From Clostridium sp. JN-9 (lineage in GTDB: Bacteria; Bacillota; Clostridia; Clostridiales; Clostridiaceae), in assembly GCF_004103695.1 (NCBI RefSeq), contig NZ_CP035280.1, positions 2,604,001 to 2,668,000 on the forward strand: DNA of 64,000 bases, read 5' to 3'. The notes below the pieces were generated by a model. That model was not told the DNA's origin and made no database searches. It saw nothing but the letters and a program-made list of their open reading frames with translations. Positions 7,902 through 16,992 of this stretch are shown here, piece by piece (the stretch's first letter is position 1; each line of letters begins with the position of its first letter). The position numbers and the translations under genes were made by a program.

Positions 7902-9758
7902 TTAGTTCTTCTTCCTTTTGTATGTGGGCACCAGATCTTCCATTGCAGCAAATATATGATCATCATTAGTATCTCTGCTCACATCTTCAAGCTTTTTAAT
8001 TTCATCCTTCAGCTCACGGAAATCAAAATACTGTGGGTTTTCAACAAATATCTTATTGTGTGCAGTTTTGGTGAGAGTATCCTTATTTATAAGAATTTCT
8101 TCATATAATTTTTCTCCAGGTCTAAGTCCTGTAAATTTAATTTTAATATCCTTGTCTGGTTCAAGTCCTGAAAGTTTAATTAAATCCCTTGCAAGATCCA
8201 CAATTTTTACAGGCTTACCCATATCCAGCACAAATATCTCTCCGCCCTTTGCCATAGCTCCTGCCTGGATAACCAGCTGAGAAGCTTCAGGAATGGTCAT
8301 AAAGAATCTGTTTATATCAGGATGAGTAACAGTTACAGGGCCTCCATTTTCAATCTGCTTTTTAAATAAAGGTATAACTGAACCGCTGCTTCCAAGAACA
8401 TTTCCAAATCTAACTGCTACAAACTCAGTTTTGCTCACGTTATTAATAGACTGTATTATCATTTCACATACACGTTTGCTGGCACCCATTATACTTGTAG
8501 GGTTTACAGCTTTGTCTGTGGAAATTATTACAAACTTCTTAACTCCTGTTTCACTGGCACATTCAGCCACATTAAGTGTACCTACAATATTATTCTTAAT
8601 TACTTCTGAAGGGTTATCCTCCATGAGAGGCACATGTTTATGTGCTGCAGCATGGAAAACCACATCAGGTTTAAATTTATTAAAAACAGCTTCAATTTTA
8701 TTTCTGTCTCTTACTGATGCAATGGCTACAAACTTATCCAGCTCTGGGTGGGTGTAATTTAACTCCATCTGAAGATCATAGGCATTGTTTTCATAAATAT
8801 CTAAAATTATAAGCTTCTTTGGAGAAAATTTAGCTACCTGTCTGCAGATCTCTGATCCTATGGAGCCTCCGCCGCCTGTAACAAGTACAACTTTGCCCTT
8901 TATGAATTCATCAATACCTGCTGTATCAAGCTTTACAGATTCCCTTCCAAGTAAGTCCTCAATGTTTACATTCCTTATTTTGCTTATATTAACAGTTCCT
9001 TCAACTATTTCGTAAATGCCTGGTATTGTTTTAAGCTTTACATTAAATTCCTTGCATATATCAAATATCTGCTTTTTATTGTCTGTATCTATAGTTGGTA
9101 TTGCCATTATAACTTCTTCAATATCAAAGTTTTCAATGGCTTCTTTTATCTTTGTCCTGTCTCCTACTATAGGCACACCGTTAATTTTTTTCCCTGCCTT
9201 AGACAAGTCATCATCTATAACTGCAACAGGGTATTCCTCTACTTCCTTATGTTTCTTTAATTCCTTAATAAGAAGGCTGCCTGCATCCCCTGCACCTATA
9301 ATAAGGGTGTTCTTGCTGCTTTTGGGATTGCATTTTTCGTACTTGCCGTTATTGTCCACCATTCTTAAGAAGAATCTGGAGCCTCCAATCATAACTACAT
9401 TAAGCATCCATGAAATTATTATTATGGAATATGGAAATCTGTATAACGCATATCCAAATAATTTATGTAAAAGGAAATAGCCTACTATGGAATATTCTAT
9501 AGTAAACAGAGTAACGGATTTTAAAGTTGCAAAGAGTTCATCTATGCTGGCGTATTTCCACAATATTGTGTACAGGTCAAAAGTCCTGTTATTAATATAT
9601 ATAAGGATACACATAGGTATGATCATGCTGTAATAGAATTCCATTTGTATCTGTGGTATGTTCCAGTCGAACCTTAAATATAATGCAAATAAAGTAGTAA
9701 AATTTATTATTATCATGTCCAGAATAACAAGCTTAGTATTCCTTACCATCTTATGCAC
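7902..9758 (-). CDS. Membrane-bound UDP-sugar 4,6-dehydratase (PglF/CapD/WbpM-like)
   Basis: A 618-aa protein with about four N-terminal membrane helices (residues 1-125), a first nucleotide-binding fold (IIGAGDAGSLL near 150) and an SDR dehydratase domain beginning VTGGGGSIGSEICRQ near 290. The catalytic segment STDKAVNPTSIMGASKR has Met in place of the usual Tyr, with the Lys kept, as is typical of this PglF/WbpM group. Such enzymes convert UDP-GlcNAc to a 4-keto-6-deoxy sugar. The start is GTG with AGGAGG 10 nt upstream; an in-frame ATG three codons later is possible. Next to the short initiating transferase, it suggests a 6-deoxy-amino sugar as the first residue of the polymer. Confidence 0.9.
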   Translation of the reverse strand: MHKMVRNTKLVILDMIIINFTTLFALYLRFDWNIPQIQMEFYYSMIIPMCILIYINNRTFDLYTILWKYASIDELFATLKSVTLFTIEYSIVGYFLLHKLFGYALYRFPYSIIIISWMLNVVMIGGSRFFLRMVDNNGKYEKCNPKSSKNTLIIGAGDAGSLLIKELKKHKEVEEYPVAVIDDDLSKAGKKINGVPIVGDRTKIKEAIENFDIEEVIMAIPTIDTDNKKQIFDICKEFNVKLKTIPGIYEIVEGTVNISKIRNVNIEDLLGRESVKLDTAGIDEFIKGKVVLVTGGGGSIGSEICRQVAKFSPKKLIILDIYENNAYDLQMELNYTHPELDKFVAIASVRDRNKIEAVFNKFKPDVVFHAAAHKHVPLMEDNPSEVIKNNIVGTLNVAECASETGVKKFVIISTDKAVNPTSIMGASKRVCEMIIQSINNVSKTEFVAVRFGNVLGSSGSVIPLFKKQIENGGPVTVTHPDINRFFMTIPEASQLVIQAGAMAKGGEIFVLDMGKPVKIVDLARDLIKLSGLEPDKDIKIKFTGLRPGEKLYEEILINKDTLTKTAHNKIFVENPQYFDFRELKDEIKKLEDVSRDTNDDHIFAAMEDLVPTYKRKKN

Positions 9759-9795
9759 GTTGTTGTTACCTCCTAAACCTTAGTATTTATTAATA

Positions 9796-10761
9796 TCACT
9801 TTCCAAATGCCATTTTAATGGTGTTTTTATATGCCTTTAAATTGCTGTGACAGATTTCATTTCTGGTTATTTTATATTTAAAAAAGTCTCTTATGAGTCT
9901 GTATGTTAATCCTATTATCAAAATAAATTTAACTGCTAATTTCTGGCCTTTTCCGTGATTTTTTTCAAAATAGTGCAGCATGCTTTCATATCTTGCCATA
10001 AATGTTATTAAACTTACCTTTTTGCTTGACTGTCCAATTAAGTGTATTATCTCAGAATAAGGATAAAATACGCAGGGCCATCCATGCTTTGCTGAATTCA
10101 GGCAGTAGTCTATTTCCTCATAATACATGAAGTATGACTCATCCAGCCCTCCTATGGCATTTATAACGTCACGTCTTATGAACATGGCTGCTCCCACAAG
10201 AACCTCCACCTGCTCAATACTTTTGCTTTCCTTAAAATTCTTCATATACTGATTAACATCGTTTGGCAGTGCCTTATCTGAGAATTTTAATAAAACTTTT
10301 CTTATGTATTTATTCTTTAAAAGCTTTTTCATTTCAAATATAGATGCAAATTCCTTAAACACAGTGGGATATGCAAACACAGATGTCTGCTCACTTAAAT
10401 CAGCATTTAAAAGCTTAGGTCCTAGTATGCCTATGTAAGTGTTTTCTTCCATGTAATTATACATGTTAAGTATGGAATTTTCCAGTACAATAGTATCACT
10501 ATTAAGCAAAAAAATATACTTTCCCTTTGCAATTTTTATTCCCTTATTATTTGCATATGCAAATCCGCCATTTCTCTCATTTTCCAAAAGGATAACATCT
10601 TTAAATTCTTCCTTAAGCATTTCAGAAGATCCATCCGAGGATTTATTATCTGAAACAATGATTTCATATTCCAGATCCTTTGTGGTTTCCTTAATTGACT
10701 TAATGCAGTCCCTCAGTAAATCCTTTGTATTGTAATTTACTATTATAATTGAAACGTCCAT
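9796..10761 (-). CDS. GT2 family glycosyltransferase
   Basis: A 321-aa family 2 glycosyltransferase. It opens VSIIIVNYNTKDLLRDC, has the metal/nucleotide motif as LLNSDTIV near residue 91 and the acceptor-region EEIDYC near 212. It closely resembles the two other GT2 genes of the block and rhamnosyltransferase-like proteins of the WbbL type. No membrane helix of note. The upstream GT2 gene ends 2 nt before its start, so the two are translated together. It probably adds one sugar, perhaps rhamnose, to the lipid-linked repeat unit; the sugar is inferred from the dTDP-rhamnose genes nearby. Confidence 0.85.
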   Translation of the reverse strand: MDVSIIIVNYNTKDLLRDCIKSIKETTKDLEYEIIVSDNKSSDGSSEMLKEEFKDVILLENERNGGFAYANNKGIKIAKGKYIFLLNSDTIVLENSILNMYNYMEENTYIGILGPKLLNADLSEQTSVFAYPTVFKEFASIFEMKKLLKNKYIRKVLLKFSDKALPNDVNQYMKNFKESKSIEQVEVLVGAAMFIRRDVINAIGGLDESYFMYYEEIDYCLNSAKHGWPCVFYPYSEIIHLIGQSSKKVSLITFMARYESMLHYFEKNHGKGQKLAVKFILIIGLTYRLIRDFFKYKITRNEICHSNLKAYKNTIKMAFGK

Positions 10762-10763
10762 AG

Positions 10764-11630
10764 TTACCCTCTCTTCTTAATGGCTTTTCCAAGCTGTATT
10801 ACATAGCTTAGAAGTATAGAAACAGGGAATAATAATTTTAGTATAATAGTATCAGATTTTTTTCCATTCTTTTGAAAATACCTCAGCAGGCTTTTATTAA
10901 ATACCTTCTGCTGCTGCACCTTAAGCAGCTGATTAAAGCTTTGAGCCTTATAATGTATAATTTCAGCATCAGGTATATAAACAACTTTATATCCCTTCTT
11001 TTTAACATTGTAACAGAAGTCCACCTCTTCAAACCATATCCAGTAATCTTCATCCAGATAGCTTTTTTCTCCAAGTACATTGGTTCTGTACATTAAAGCT
11101 GCCCCCATAACCTGATCCACTTCATTAATAGTATTATAGTTCATTTCCTTCATAAAATACCTTCTTAAGCACCTCTTATTAGGAAACACTGTGTGCAGCT
11201 TTAAAAGTATGGTGCTGTATGTGCTTAAATCAGGAAATCTTCTGCATGATTCCTGCAGCGAACCGTCAGGATTTAAAAGCTTACAGCCTACTATTCCCAC
11301 ATCCTCATGCTGCTGTAAATAGTGCACCATGTTATCCAGTGCATTTTCGTGAACTATGGTGTCAGGGTTCAAAAGAATTATATATCTGCTGTCTGAAATT
11401 TTAATTGCCTGATTATTAGCCTTTGCAAAACCATTATTTGTTTTATTGGCAATAAGTGTCACATCCTTGAATTCATGCTTAACCATTTGAACTGTGCCAT
11501 CTGATGAATTGTTATCCACCAGGAAAACCTTATAGGATATGCTATGGGTGCATTTTTTTATACTGTTTAAACAATCTCTTACCAGGTCCTTAGTATTCCA
11601 GCTTACTATTATTATGGATAAATCACACAT
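10764..11630 (-). CDS. GT2 family glycosyltransferase
   Basis: A 288-aa GT2 enzyme: LSIIIVSWNTKDLVRDC at the N-terminus, LLNPDTIV near residue 88 and WFEEVDFC near 198. Its ATG overlaps the stop codon of the preceding polymerase/ligase gene (taATG arrangement), a sign of translational coupling in one operon. Like its neighbours it probably transfers a deoxy sugar to the growing lipid-linked glycan on the cytoplasmic face. Substrate unknown. Confidence 0.85.
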   Translation of the reverse strand: MCDLSIIIVSWNTKDLVRDCLNSIKKCTHSISYKVFLVDNNSSDGTVQMVKHEFKDVTLIANKTNNGFAKANNQAIKISDSRYIILLNPDTIVHENALDNMVHYLQQHEDVGIVGCKLLNPDGSLQESCRRFPDLSTYSTILLKLHTVFPNKRCLRRYFMKEMNYNTINEVDQVMGAALMYRTNVLGEKSYLDEDYWIWFEEVDFCYNVKKKGYKVVYIPDAEIIHYKAQSFNQLLKVQQQKVFNKSLLRYFQKNGKKSDTIILKLLFPVSILLSYVIQLGKAIKKRG

Positions 11631-12961
11631 TACAGATTTTCCTCTCTATAAACTTTAATTGCAGAAACGCACATAATTAAATAGGTTATTCCAATTGGGT
11701 TATTTAAAAATGGATTTATACCACTTGTTATTATTAGTCCTACAAGAGATACCATAAATGCATCAATAATGTAAAGATTACTCTTGTCATAGCAGTGCTT
11801 TCTTATGTCCAGCCACTGCTTTAGCATCACAATGAATAAGCCCATATAAAGAGCTAATCCTATAACTCCCTGTTCCATTAATATATCCAGATACATGTAT
11901 TCACTTCTTGACTGTTCTTGTCCAATTTGCCTTAGGACAACCCCAAATCCATTTCCAGTAACTGGATCATCCTCAATTTCTTTCATCATGGTTGAAGACA
12001 GCTTCTGTCTGTAATCTGCGGACAAGTCCTCACCCTCAGTATCAGCTCCAGGAGCTGATACCTTCTTTTCCTGAACAGCTGATGGTACTTTTACATTAAT
12101 GCCAACTCTTGAAGCTAAGCAGTATGCCACATCGAAGTTGCCATAAACTGCTGCGCTTAATCCCATCATTACAACTATTCCACAGAGTAAAACAGCTATG
12201 GTTTTTAAAACATGCTTAACATGTCTGCACATTAGATACATCACTGCAGCTACAGCAGCACCAAGCCAGAATCCTCTTGTGAAGGATATTATTATGGCAT
12301 AGCTCACCAGTATGAGCCCTATGTATAAAAGTGTTCTCTTTTTTTTGTCACGTTCATGTGAAAGCATTGCTGCAAGGAAAACAAAACCTATCTGTAAATA
12401 AACTGAACTCTTGAAAAATATTCTTATTGCTCCGGGATAAACATATGCCAGATGACCTATATAAAGTTCCTGGAGAATGCTGTTCATTGTATCAAAGTAA
12501 AGTACACCAAAGCCTAACAAGTAATGAATAGTCAGAATGACTATTGCCTGTATTACAACGGAAACAGCAGTTAATTTCATAATGAAATCAATCTGAAATT
12601 TATGGTCAAAGGTATAGCTGAAAAGTATGAGAAGAGCCAGACTTACATAGCCTGTTACATCTCCCACAACCTGAGACAAGCTGTTTTTAGTTATAAAGTA
12701 ACCATGAGCTGCTGTTAAAATAATCCACAAACCAAACATGATTATTAGTATGGAATTAATATCAGGCTTTTTCAGCCTGGAAAATACATCTCTTCTATCC
12801 ATTATTAATATTAAACCAAAAACTGCAAATGCAGCTATATATAAAATCATTCTGAAGCTTAATGATTTAACTGCAATTATTCTTCCTGCCCCGCCTAAAA
12901 TTGCTTCTACAATAATAAAATAAATTAAATATCTTAAAATTTTCTTTAGATTGACTACCAT
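11630..12961 (-). CDS. O-antigen ligase/polymerase-like membrane protein (Wzy-type)
   Basis: A 443-446-aa polytopic protein with roughly ten membrane helices. It has the SFTRGFWLG segment before a large external loop (about residues 280-350) and GNGFGVVLRQ followed by YLDILMEQGVIGL, features of the Wzy_C/O-antigen ligase family. It likely joins lipid-linked repeat units into polymer, or transfers chains, on the outer face of the membrane. The ATG at 12961 is favoured over an upstream GTG at 12970, because GGGGAG lies 7 nt before the ATG. It is located inside the glycosyltransferase block, which supports the role. Confidence 0.8.
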   Translation of the reverse strand: MVVNLKKILRYLIYFIIVEAILGGAGRIIAVKSLSFRMILYIAAFAVFGLILIMDRRDVFSRLKKPDINSILIIMFGLWIILTAAHGYFITKNSLSQVVGDVTGYVSLALLILFSYTFDHKFQIDFIMKLTAVSVVIQAIVILTIHYLLGFGVLYFDTMNSILQELYIGHLAYVYPGAIRIFFKSSVYLQIGFVFLAAMLSHERDKKKRTLLYIGLILVSYAIIISFTRGFWLGAAVAAVMYLMCRHVKHVLKTIAVLLCGIVVMMGLSAAVYGNFDVAYCLASRVGINVKVPSAVQEKKVSAPGADTEGEDLSADYRQKLSSTMMKEIEDDPVTGNGFGVVLRQIGQEQSRSEYMYLDILMEQGVIGLALYMGLFIVMLKQWLDIRKHCYDKSNLYIIDAFMVSLVGLIITSGINPFLNNPIGITYLIMCVSAIKVYREENL

Positions 12962-12982
12962 TAGGTTCACTCCCCGTTAAAA

Positions 12983-13879
12983 TTACTTTGATGTATTTTT
13001 CATATTATAAACAGCAAGGCACAATATCTTCCTTGCCCATATTGCCAGATAAACCAGCCAATTTGTTAAGAAAAATTTTTCCTTTGAATAATTCTTCTTA
13101 TAATAATACTTTAAGGAATCATTGAAATCCTCAATTACTTTTTTACTTCTAAGTTTACTGCTCTGGCCTTTTAGATGTATTATTTCAGAATCATGTACAT
13201 AAAATAATTTATATCCAAGCTTACCAATTCTTAAACAAAAATCCACATCTTCAAAATGCATAAAGAAGTTTTCATCAAGGCCTCCTATTTTTTCAGCAAC
13301 GCTCTTCCTCACAACCATGGCTGCTCCGGATAAGCATTGAACCTCATGGGATATCTTATCTGAAATATAAGTCATTGCATAACCGCCAAGAGCTTTATTA
13401 TTGGGGAATACCTTGTATAATTTCGAAAAATATCCAAAGGAATTAACTGCATTAGGAAGCCCTCTCCTGCATGATAACTGCAGCGTTTTATCCTTATTTA
13501 ATATTCTAGGTCCCACTGCTGCTGCTTCTGGGTTTTTATCTAAAAATTGTACAAGTTTATCTAATGCTTTATCAAGTACCACAGTATCGTTATTTAAAAG
13601 CATTATGTATTCACCTTTAGCAATGTTCATGGCCTGATTATTAGCCTTTGCAAATCCAACATTATCTTTATTTTGAACCCATTGAACCTGCGGATATTCA
13701 CTGGTGATTAAATTTCTGCTGTTATCCTTTGAGTCATTGTCCACAATAATTACTTCAAGGGCAGTGCTGTTATTACTATTATATATAGATTTCACACAAT
13801 CCAGCAGCAGCTTTTCAGCATTATAATTTACAATTATTATAGAAAGCTTTATAGGATTGACTTCATCACTATTTTGCAT
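12983..13879 (-). CDS. GT2 family glycosyltransferase
   Basis: A GT2 enzyme of 298 aa from the preferred ATG at 13879 (AAAGGA lies 9 nt upstream); an ATG six codons earlier is possible. Motifs are KLSIIIVNYNAEKLLLDC, LLNNDTVV and FEDVDFCLR. It is similar in layout to the GT2 genes at 9.8 and 10.8 kb. The nearby dTDP-rhamnose pathway makes rhamnosyl transfer a reasonable guess, not a proof. Confidence 0.85.
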   Translation of the reverse strand: MQNSDEVNPIKLSIIIVNYNAEKLLLDCVKSIYNSNNSTALEVIIVDNDSKDNSRNLITSEYPQVQWVQNKDNVGFAKANNQAMNIAKGEYIMLLNNDTVVLDKALDKLVQFLDKNPEAAAVGPRILNKDKTLQLSCRRGLPNAVNSFGYFSKLYKVFPNNKALGGYAMTYISDKISHEVQCLSGAAMVVRKSVAEKIGGLDENFFMHFEDVDFCLRIGKLGYKLFYVHDSEIIHLKGQSSKLRSKKVIEDFNDSLKYYYKKNYSKEKFFLTNWLVYLAIWARKILCLAVYNMKNTSK

Positions 13880-13943
13880 AATTATTTGTCCTTTCATAAA
13901 ACATCTTGTCTATTTTATCATTTTTTATTTCTATATTCAATTT

Positions 13944-14717
13944 CTACTTGCTTAAGCTGTCATATTCCCTGTCTATGGCACCTTGTGTTATATGCTTTGT
14001 TAGTCTTAGGATTACATATATGGGCAGTAAGATACCATATGCAATTATTACATATTTTGTTATGTTACAATTGCTTTGAAAGCCTGCTGCTCTCCCAATA
14101 TAATCTAAAACCACAGACAATGTGAATACATTCATTATGCCTGGGAAGTGAAGTTTCAAGGCTATAAAGTTCTTTGCATTTTTATGAGGTTTTTTAACAA
14201 AAGGTATTTTATTATCAAGTAAATTTTTAAATAAAACCATCATATAAGTATCTGATGCTGATACATCCACAATATGTGCATAGGCTGCTGTTAGTCCAAA
14301 TATTAGTATATATGTTAAATGTGTCTGCCTATACAGCCCTGCTGCAATTGATACAAAAAATATGGGATGATTTATTAAATGTATTATATGATCATAATAC
14401 CAGCCTGTTTTGCTGCATTGATTTTTTAATCTGGCTATGGCTCCATCTATCCAGTCAAAAAGGTACCATAGCTGCATTAATATTACTCCAAGCAGCATTT
14501 TATCAAAGTAAAATGCCACACCAGATGCAAGACCTATAAGAAGCATTATAAATGTAGCCATATTTGCACTTAGATTTGTCTTTGCAAGCACATATGTACA
14601 ATATACCGCTAATTTGGTCATTATCCTTGAGTACCAGTCATTTTCATATTCATCAGTTTTTATCATTTCCAGAAATTCAACTAGTGTAACTTTATTTTTC
14701 TTATTCTGTTGTTCCAT
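13944..14717 (-). CDS. CDP-alcohol phosphotransferase family protein, variant active site
   Basis: A 257-aa integral membrane protein with about six helices. It carries the family signature from Asp88: D88, D91, G92, A95-R96, G105 and D109 are all present, but the eighth landmark, normally a fourth Asp that acts as base, is His113. Members transfer an alcohol-phosphate from a CDP-alcohol to an acceptor with loss of CMP. The location between flippase and glycosyltransferase genes suggests decoration of a glycan or its lipid carrier rather than phospholipid synthesis. Start ATG at 14717 (GGTGG about 4 nt upstream); a TTG at 14729 is possible. See findings for the Asp-to-His change. Confidence 0.8.
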   Translation of the reverse strand: MEQQNKKNKVTLVEFLEMIKTDEYENDWYSRIMTKLAVYCTYVLAKTNLSANMATFIMLLIGLASGVAFYFDKMLLGVILMQLWYLFDWIDGAIARLKNQCSKTGWYYDHIIHLINHPIFFVSIAAGLYRQTHLTYILIFGLTAAYAHIVDVSASDTYMMVLFKNLLDNKIPFVKKPHKNAKNFIALKLHFPGIMNVFTLSVVLDYIGRAAGFQSNCNITKYVIIAYGILLPIYVILRLTKHITQGAIDREYDSLSK

Positions 14718-14741
14718 TGAACCACCCAACTCCTCAAATTG

Positions 14742-16226
14742 TTAGTTTGATTTAATACTTTTCATAAAGCCTTTAAAATCAGGCTTAGCAATAAGTAAAT
14801 ATGCTCCCATTACTATAACATAATTTATTAGTACAAACACTATCATTTTAACTAAAATATTAATGTTTATCATTGGATAAAGTAGTTTATCCACCAGGTA
14901 AGCTATTGCTCCCATAAAAATTATTAATAAATTATTTTTGTCGTATGGAAACACCTTTAGTAAAATTCTATTTTGTATTATATTAATAATGTTAATGCTT
15001 ACCAGCGAAACAGCAGTTGCAATAGCAGCCCCAATTGCTCCCATTCTTGGAACAAGTACTAGATTAAGAGAAATATCAACAACAGCCAGTATAATTGTAT
15101 CCATTAAATTATATTTAGCATAATCTGTCATGTTAAGCAGTGCCCCCACCGGTCCCGTAAGTGAGTCGCAGCCATAACCTATCAGCAGTATACACAATAT
15201 AAAAGTTCCCTGGGCAAAGTCCTTTCCAAAGAGCCTTAACAGATCATTTGAGAAAATAATTATAAATACCATTACAGGTACTGCAAGCAGTGAAATCAGT
15301 TTCACAGCATAATTAAATATCTTATCCAGCACATCCATCTGTTTTTTCTTGTAAAGTTCAGACATTACCGGCCAAAATACAACAAATGGACTTGCAAAAA
15401 TTCCAACTAAAGCCATATAATTTTCTGCTACTTTGTAAACTCCAACCTCAGTTGAGCCCATATAAGCATTTATTATGATTTTATCAACACTGCTGACCAT
15501 TGTTCCAAGACTTAAAATAGCAAATAGTGAAAGAGAGTATTTCATAAATTTTGTATTTTCTTTTTTTGTAAACGTGCTTTCACAGGTTTTTACAATATTA
15601 CCTTGTTCATTCTTAACATAAAATATTCTTATAATCAGCAGTATTCCTTCACTTACTATAACAGAAATGACTGCTGCTTCTAAATTTCTATTTATCAAAA
15701 ATGCTGCAATAAAAAACACAGTTAACTTTATCACTGTAAGAAGCAGTGGATTAAAGAATGTGGTGAGAGATGTCTTCTTTTCTCCCTGTAAAAATCCATC
15801 AAGAACTTTTGATATGGACATTATCAATAGTATTGCTGGCAGCACTAAATATATTTTTTCGCTTTTTATGTTGAAAAATGCCATAATGGGCCATCTGAAT
15901 ATATACATAAATAAAACTACAATGATAGTCACAGTAAGTACTTTGAAGAGAGATTTTTTAAGCAGTGTCACTCTGAGCCTGTCATCCTGTTTTATCCTTG
16001 GTATATATCTTATAAGCGTACTGTCTATTCCAAATACCGTAACTAACAGAAAAATGTTCAGTAAGGTGGTATATATAGTAAACTGTCCATAATAATTAGC
16101 TCCCAGTCTATTACCTAAAATAACCTGAAATATAAATAACAGACCTGTTCCTATTATCTTCAGAATAAAAACTGCAGATACATTTTTCATTACAAATTTA
16201 ATGTTTGATTCAAATTCCTTAAGCAT
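14742..16226 (-). CDS. Polysaccharide flippase (Wzx/MurJ-like, MATE fold)
   Basis: A 494-aa membrane protein with about 14 hydrophobic helices and the polysaccharide-biosynthesis-protein pattern (FLKIIGTGLLFIFQVILGNR at the start, GSTEVGVYKVAENYMALVG in the middle). It would carry the lipid-linked repeat unit across the membrane. It is the first gene of the sub-block after rfbC and is followed 24 nt later by the CDP-alcohol phosphotransferase gene. Wzx and Wzy together imply a flippase-polymerase mode of polymer assembly. Confidence 0.9.
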   Translation of the reverse strand: MLKEFESNIKFVMKNVSAVFILKIIGTGLLFIFQVILGNRLGANYYGQFTIYTTLLNIFLLVTVFGIDSTLIRYIPRIKQDDRLRVTLLKKSLFKVLTVTIIVVLFMYIFRWPIMAFFNIKSEKIYLVLPAILLIMSISKVLDGFLQGEKKTSLTTFFNPLLLTVIKLTVFFIAAFLINRNLEAAVISVIVSEGILLIIRIFYVKNEQGNIVKTCESTFTKKENTKFMKYSLSLFAILSLGTMVSSVDKIIINAYMGSTEVGVYKVAENYMALVGIFASPFVVFWPVMSELYKKKQMDVLDKIFNYAVKLISLLAVPVMVFIIIFSNDLLRLFGKDFAQGTFILCILLIGYGCDSLTGPVGALLNMTDYAKYNLMDTIILAVVDISLNLVLVPRMGAIGAAIATAVSLVSINIINIIQNRILLKVFPYDKNNLLIIFMGAIAYLVDKLLYPMININILVKMIVFVLINYVIVMGAYLLIAKPDFKGFMKSIKSN

Positions 16227-16258
16227 AGTACCTCAACTTTGTTATTGCAACTTAAATT

Positions 16259-16294
16259 AAAATGAAATTTCATTAATTAATGAAATTTCATTTT
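16259..16294. repeat. Perfect 36-bp palindrome
   Basis: The sequence from 16259 to 16294 is its own reverse complement, built of AATGAAATTTCATT twice around a TAAT-type centre. It lies between rfbC and the flippase gene. It could be a terminator, since T residues follow on the plus strand and A/T-rich sequence on the minus strand, or a regulator site. Confidence 0.7.
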
Positions 16295-16378
16295 TTGCAA
16301 AGTTCATGTCTTATTATAAATTATCAAATAATAATTTGCAATATTGACAACCACATTCAAAAAATGGTCTTATTTCGC

Positions 16379-16936
16379 CTAAAAGCTTATTGCTGTTTCT
16401 TTTAAGCTTTTATGAGCCTTATCCTTTTCAGACAGCAGAATATTGTCTATACCCTCAAGAGGCCACTTTATTCCAACTTCAGGGTCATTCCACATAATTC
16501 CTCCTTCATCTTCCGGATGATAGAAATCAGTGCATTTGTAACAAAATTCTGCTTCATCTGACAAAACAAGGAACCCATGTGCAAATCCTTCAGGAATATA
16601 AAACTGTTTTTTATTTTCCTCTGTTAGTGCTACCCCTACCCATTTTCCATAGGTGCTTGAATTCTTTCTAAGGTCTACAGCCACATCAAAAACTTCTCCA
16701 CGTACAACTCTAACTAATTTGCCCTGAGGATGGTTTTTCTGAAAATGAAGTCCTCTGAGTACTCCTTTTTTTGACTTTGACTGGTTATCCTGCACAAAAT
16801 TCATTCCAAGTCCAGCTGCTTTGAATTCTTTCTGATTATATGTTTCCATGAAATATCCCCTGTTATCTCCGAATATTCCTGTTTCAATTATGTATACACC
16901 TTGTATTTCAGTATTTGAAAAAATAAATTTTCCCAT
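16379..16936 (-). CDS. rfbC: dTDP-4-dehydrorhamnose 3,5-epimerase
   Basis: A 185-aa cupin-fold enzyme, third step of dTDP-L-rhamnose synthesis. Motifs are GYFMETYNQKEF, FVQDNQSKSKKGVLRGLHFQ (catalytic His in RGLHFQ), VRGEVFDVAVDLRK and FYIPEGFAHGFLVL. Full length for the family. It follows rfbB by 56 nt and ends the rfbA-rfbB-rfbC operon; a palindrome lies before the next gene. Confidence 0.95.
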   Translation of the reverse strand: MGKFIFSNTEIQGVYIIETGIFGDNRGYFMETYNQKEFKAAGLGMNFVQDNQSKSKKGVLRGLHFQKNHPQGKLVRVVRGEVFDVAVDLRKNSSTYGKWVGVALTEENKKQFYIPEGFAHGFLVLSDEAEFCYKCTDFYHPEDEGGIMWNDPEVGIKWPLEGIDNILLSEKDKAHKSLKETAISF

Positions 16937-16992
16937 TTAAATTCATCTCCATTATTTAATAATAACACAGCCTTTTACGGGCTGTGTTTACA

